Origin: Bacteroidota bacterium
Lineage (GTDB): Bacteria; Bacteroidota; Bacteroidia; Bacteroidales; PXBB01
Reading direction: 5' to 3'
NCBI GenBank assembly: GCA_022708385.1
Contig: JAKIYU010000006.1
Location: forward strand, 1-24,501
Length of the DNA stretch: 24,501 nucleotides
Shown here piece after piece: positions 23,910 to 24,501 of this stretch. The position numbers were made by a program, and so were the translations under genes. Every line of letters starts with the position of its first letter. Position 1 is the first letter of the stretch. Under the pieces are notes generated by a model. It saw only the letters and a program-made list of their open reading frames with translations. It did no database searches and had not been told where the DNA came from.

Positions 23910-24501
23910 TTAGCGGATATTCAGTTTGTTGAGTGCTTTCTGATACCTGCGGGCATTGGCCTGATGGTCATTATAGTTATTAGCAAAAACATGGTAACCC
24001 GAAAGGTCTTCTTTTGCGCAAAAATAAAGGTAATTGTGTTTCTCGTAATCAAGCACTTTATCAATAACATGGCCTTCAGGCAGCGTAATAGGCCCAGGGG
24101 GCAAGCCGGTATTTTTATAGGTGTTGTAAGGAGAGTCTATATCAAGGTGTTTCAATAAAAGCCTTTTAATTGTGAAATCACCCCATGCATAAATGACTGT
24201 TGGGTCTGCTTGAAGTGGCATGCCTCTGTTAAGCCTGTTGATATATACACCGGCAATGCGCGACATCTCGTCGGCTTTATTTGTTTCGGATTTTACAATC
24301 GAAGCCAGTATCGAAACATCAGCTGTGCTCAAGCTCATGGCCGATGCTTTGTCCACGCGCTCTGCATTCCAGAATTTAATATACTCTTTGTGCATGCGTT
24401 CCATAAATTGCTCCGCTGATGTATTCCAGTAAAATTCGTAAGTATTAGGTAAAAACATGACCAATATATTATCAGGTACAAGACTGAATTTTTCGAGGTA
24501 A
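23910..24501 (-). CDS. mltG: Endolytic murein transglycosylase MltG, C-terminal part (5' end outside window)
   Basis: The frame stays open to the window edge, so the start and the N-terminal membrane anchor are missing; the ATG-like codons near 24458-24464 are internal. The visible ~197 residues carry the YceG/MltG signatures: FLPNTYEFYW, ILASIVKSETNKADE with the conserved glutamate-threonine pair, GVYINRLNRGMPLQADPTV, YNTYKNTGLPPGPI and YLYFCAKEDLSGYHVF. MltG cuts nascent glycan strands at the inner membrane and limits peptidoglycan chain length. It is separated from the hydrolase unit by a 94-bp gap holding a candidate promoter. Confidence 0.95.
   Translation of the reverse strand, partial: YLEKFSLVPDNILVMFLPNTYEFYWNTSAEQFMERMHKEYIKFWNAERVDKASAMSLSTADVSILASIVKSETNKADEMSRIAGVYINRLNRGMPLQADPTVIYAWGDFTIKRLLLKHLDIDSPYNTYKNTGLPPGPITLPEGHVIDKVLDYEKHNYLYFCAKEDLSGYHVFANNYNDHQANARRYQKALNKLNIR

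Overview
The window looks like chromosomal DNA of a Bacteroidota bacterium, probably Bacteroidales-like and AT-rich. The signs are two proteins ending in type IX secretion (T9SS) sorting domains, gene starts without Shine-Dalgarno sequences, several upstream matches to the Bacteroidota promoter (-33 TTG-type box, -7 box TAnnTTTG), a RecF-DUF721 gene pair, and a LysM/periplasmic-binding fusion beside guaA. No rRNA, tRNA or CRISPR array was seen.

Layout: 1-465 is the 3' end of a T9SS cargo gene. It converges on tyrS (minus, 528-1808). From a divergent promoter region (1809-2020) a plus-strand signalling block runs to 11663. It holds a receiver protein with a C-terminal membrane helix, a 2013-residue membrane kinase (periplasmic solute-binding domain, nine PAS, two GAF, HisKA, HATPase), a second soluble receiver closely resembling the first, an Rcp1-type receiver, and a REC-PAS-HisKA-HATPase-REC hybrid kinase. 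No DNA-binding or enzymatic output domain is present in the block, so signals probably leave by phosphotransfer or protein-protein contact. The block ends only 5 bp from the end of a convergent minus-strand set, guaA, a LysM/binding-fold protein, recF and a DUF721 (DciA-like) gene, packed with 20-25 bp gaps or a 4-bp overlap.

A 362-bp spacer (16542-16903) between guaA and ilvE has no gene. It is built of small palindromes and tracts of 7-bp tandem repeats. ilvE (minus) is divergent from a large FG-GAP/VCBS repeat protein with a T9SS tail (plus, to 20288). Next comes a compact ~300-bp element with perfect 15-bp terminal inverted repeats and internal hairpins but no transposase, which looks like a MITE or a non-autonomous insertion-sequence derivative.

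The right end (20624-24501, minus) holds an alpha/beta-hydrolase-fold secreted protein whose nucleophile serine is glycine, a phosphoglucomutase/phosphomannomutase, a DUF2279 protein translationally coupled to it (ATGA overlap), and the C-terminal part of mltG, which runs off the window.

The most unusual content is the output-less receiver/kinase cluster with a membrane-anchored receiver, followed by the inverted-repeat element, the heptamer/palindrome spacer and the probable pseudo-hydrolase.
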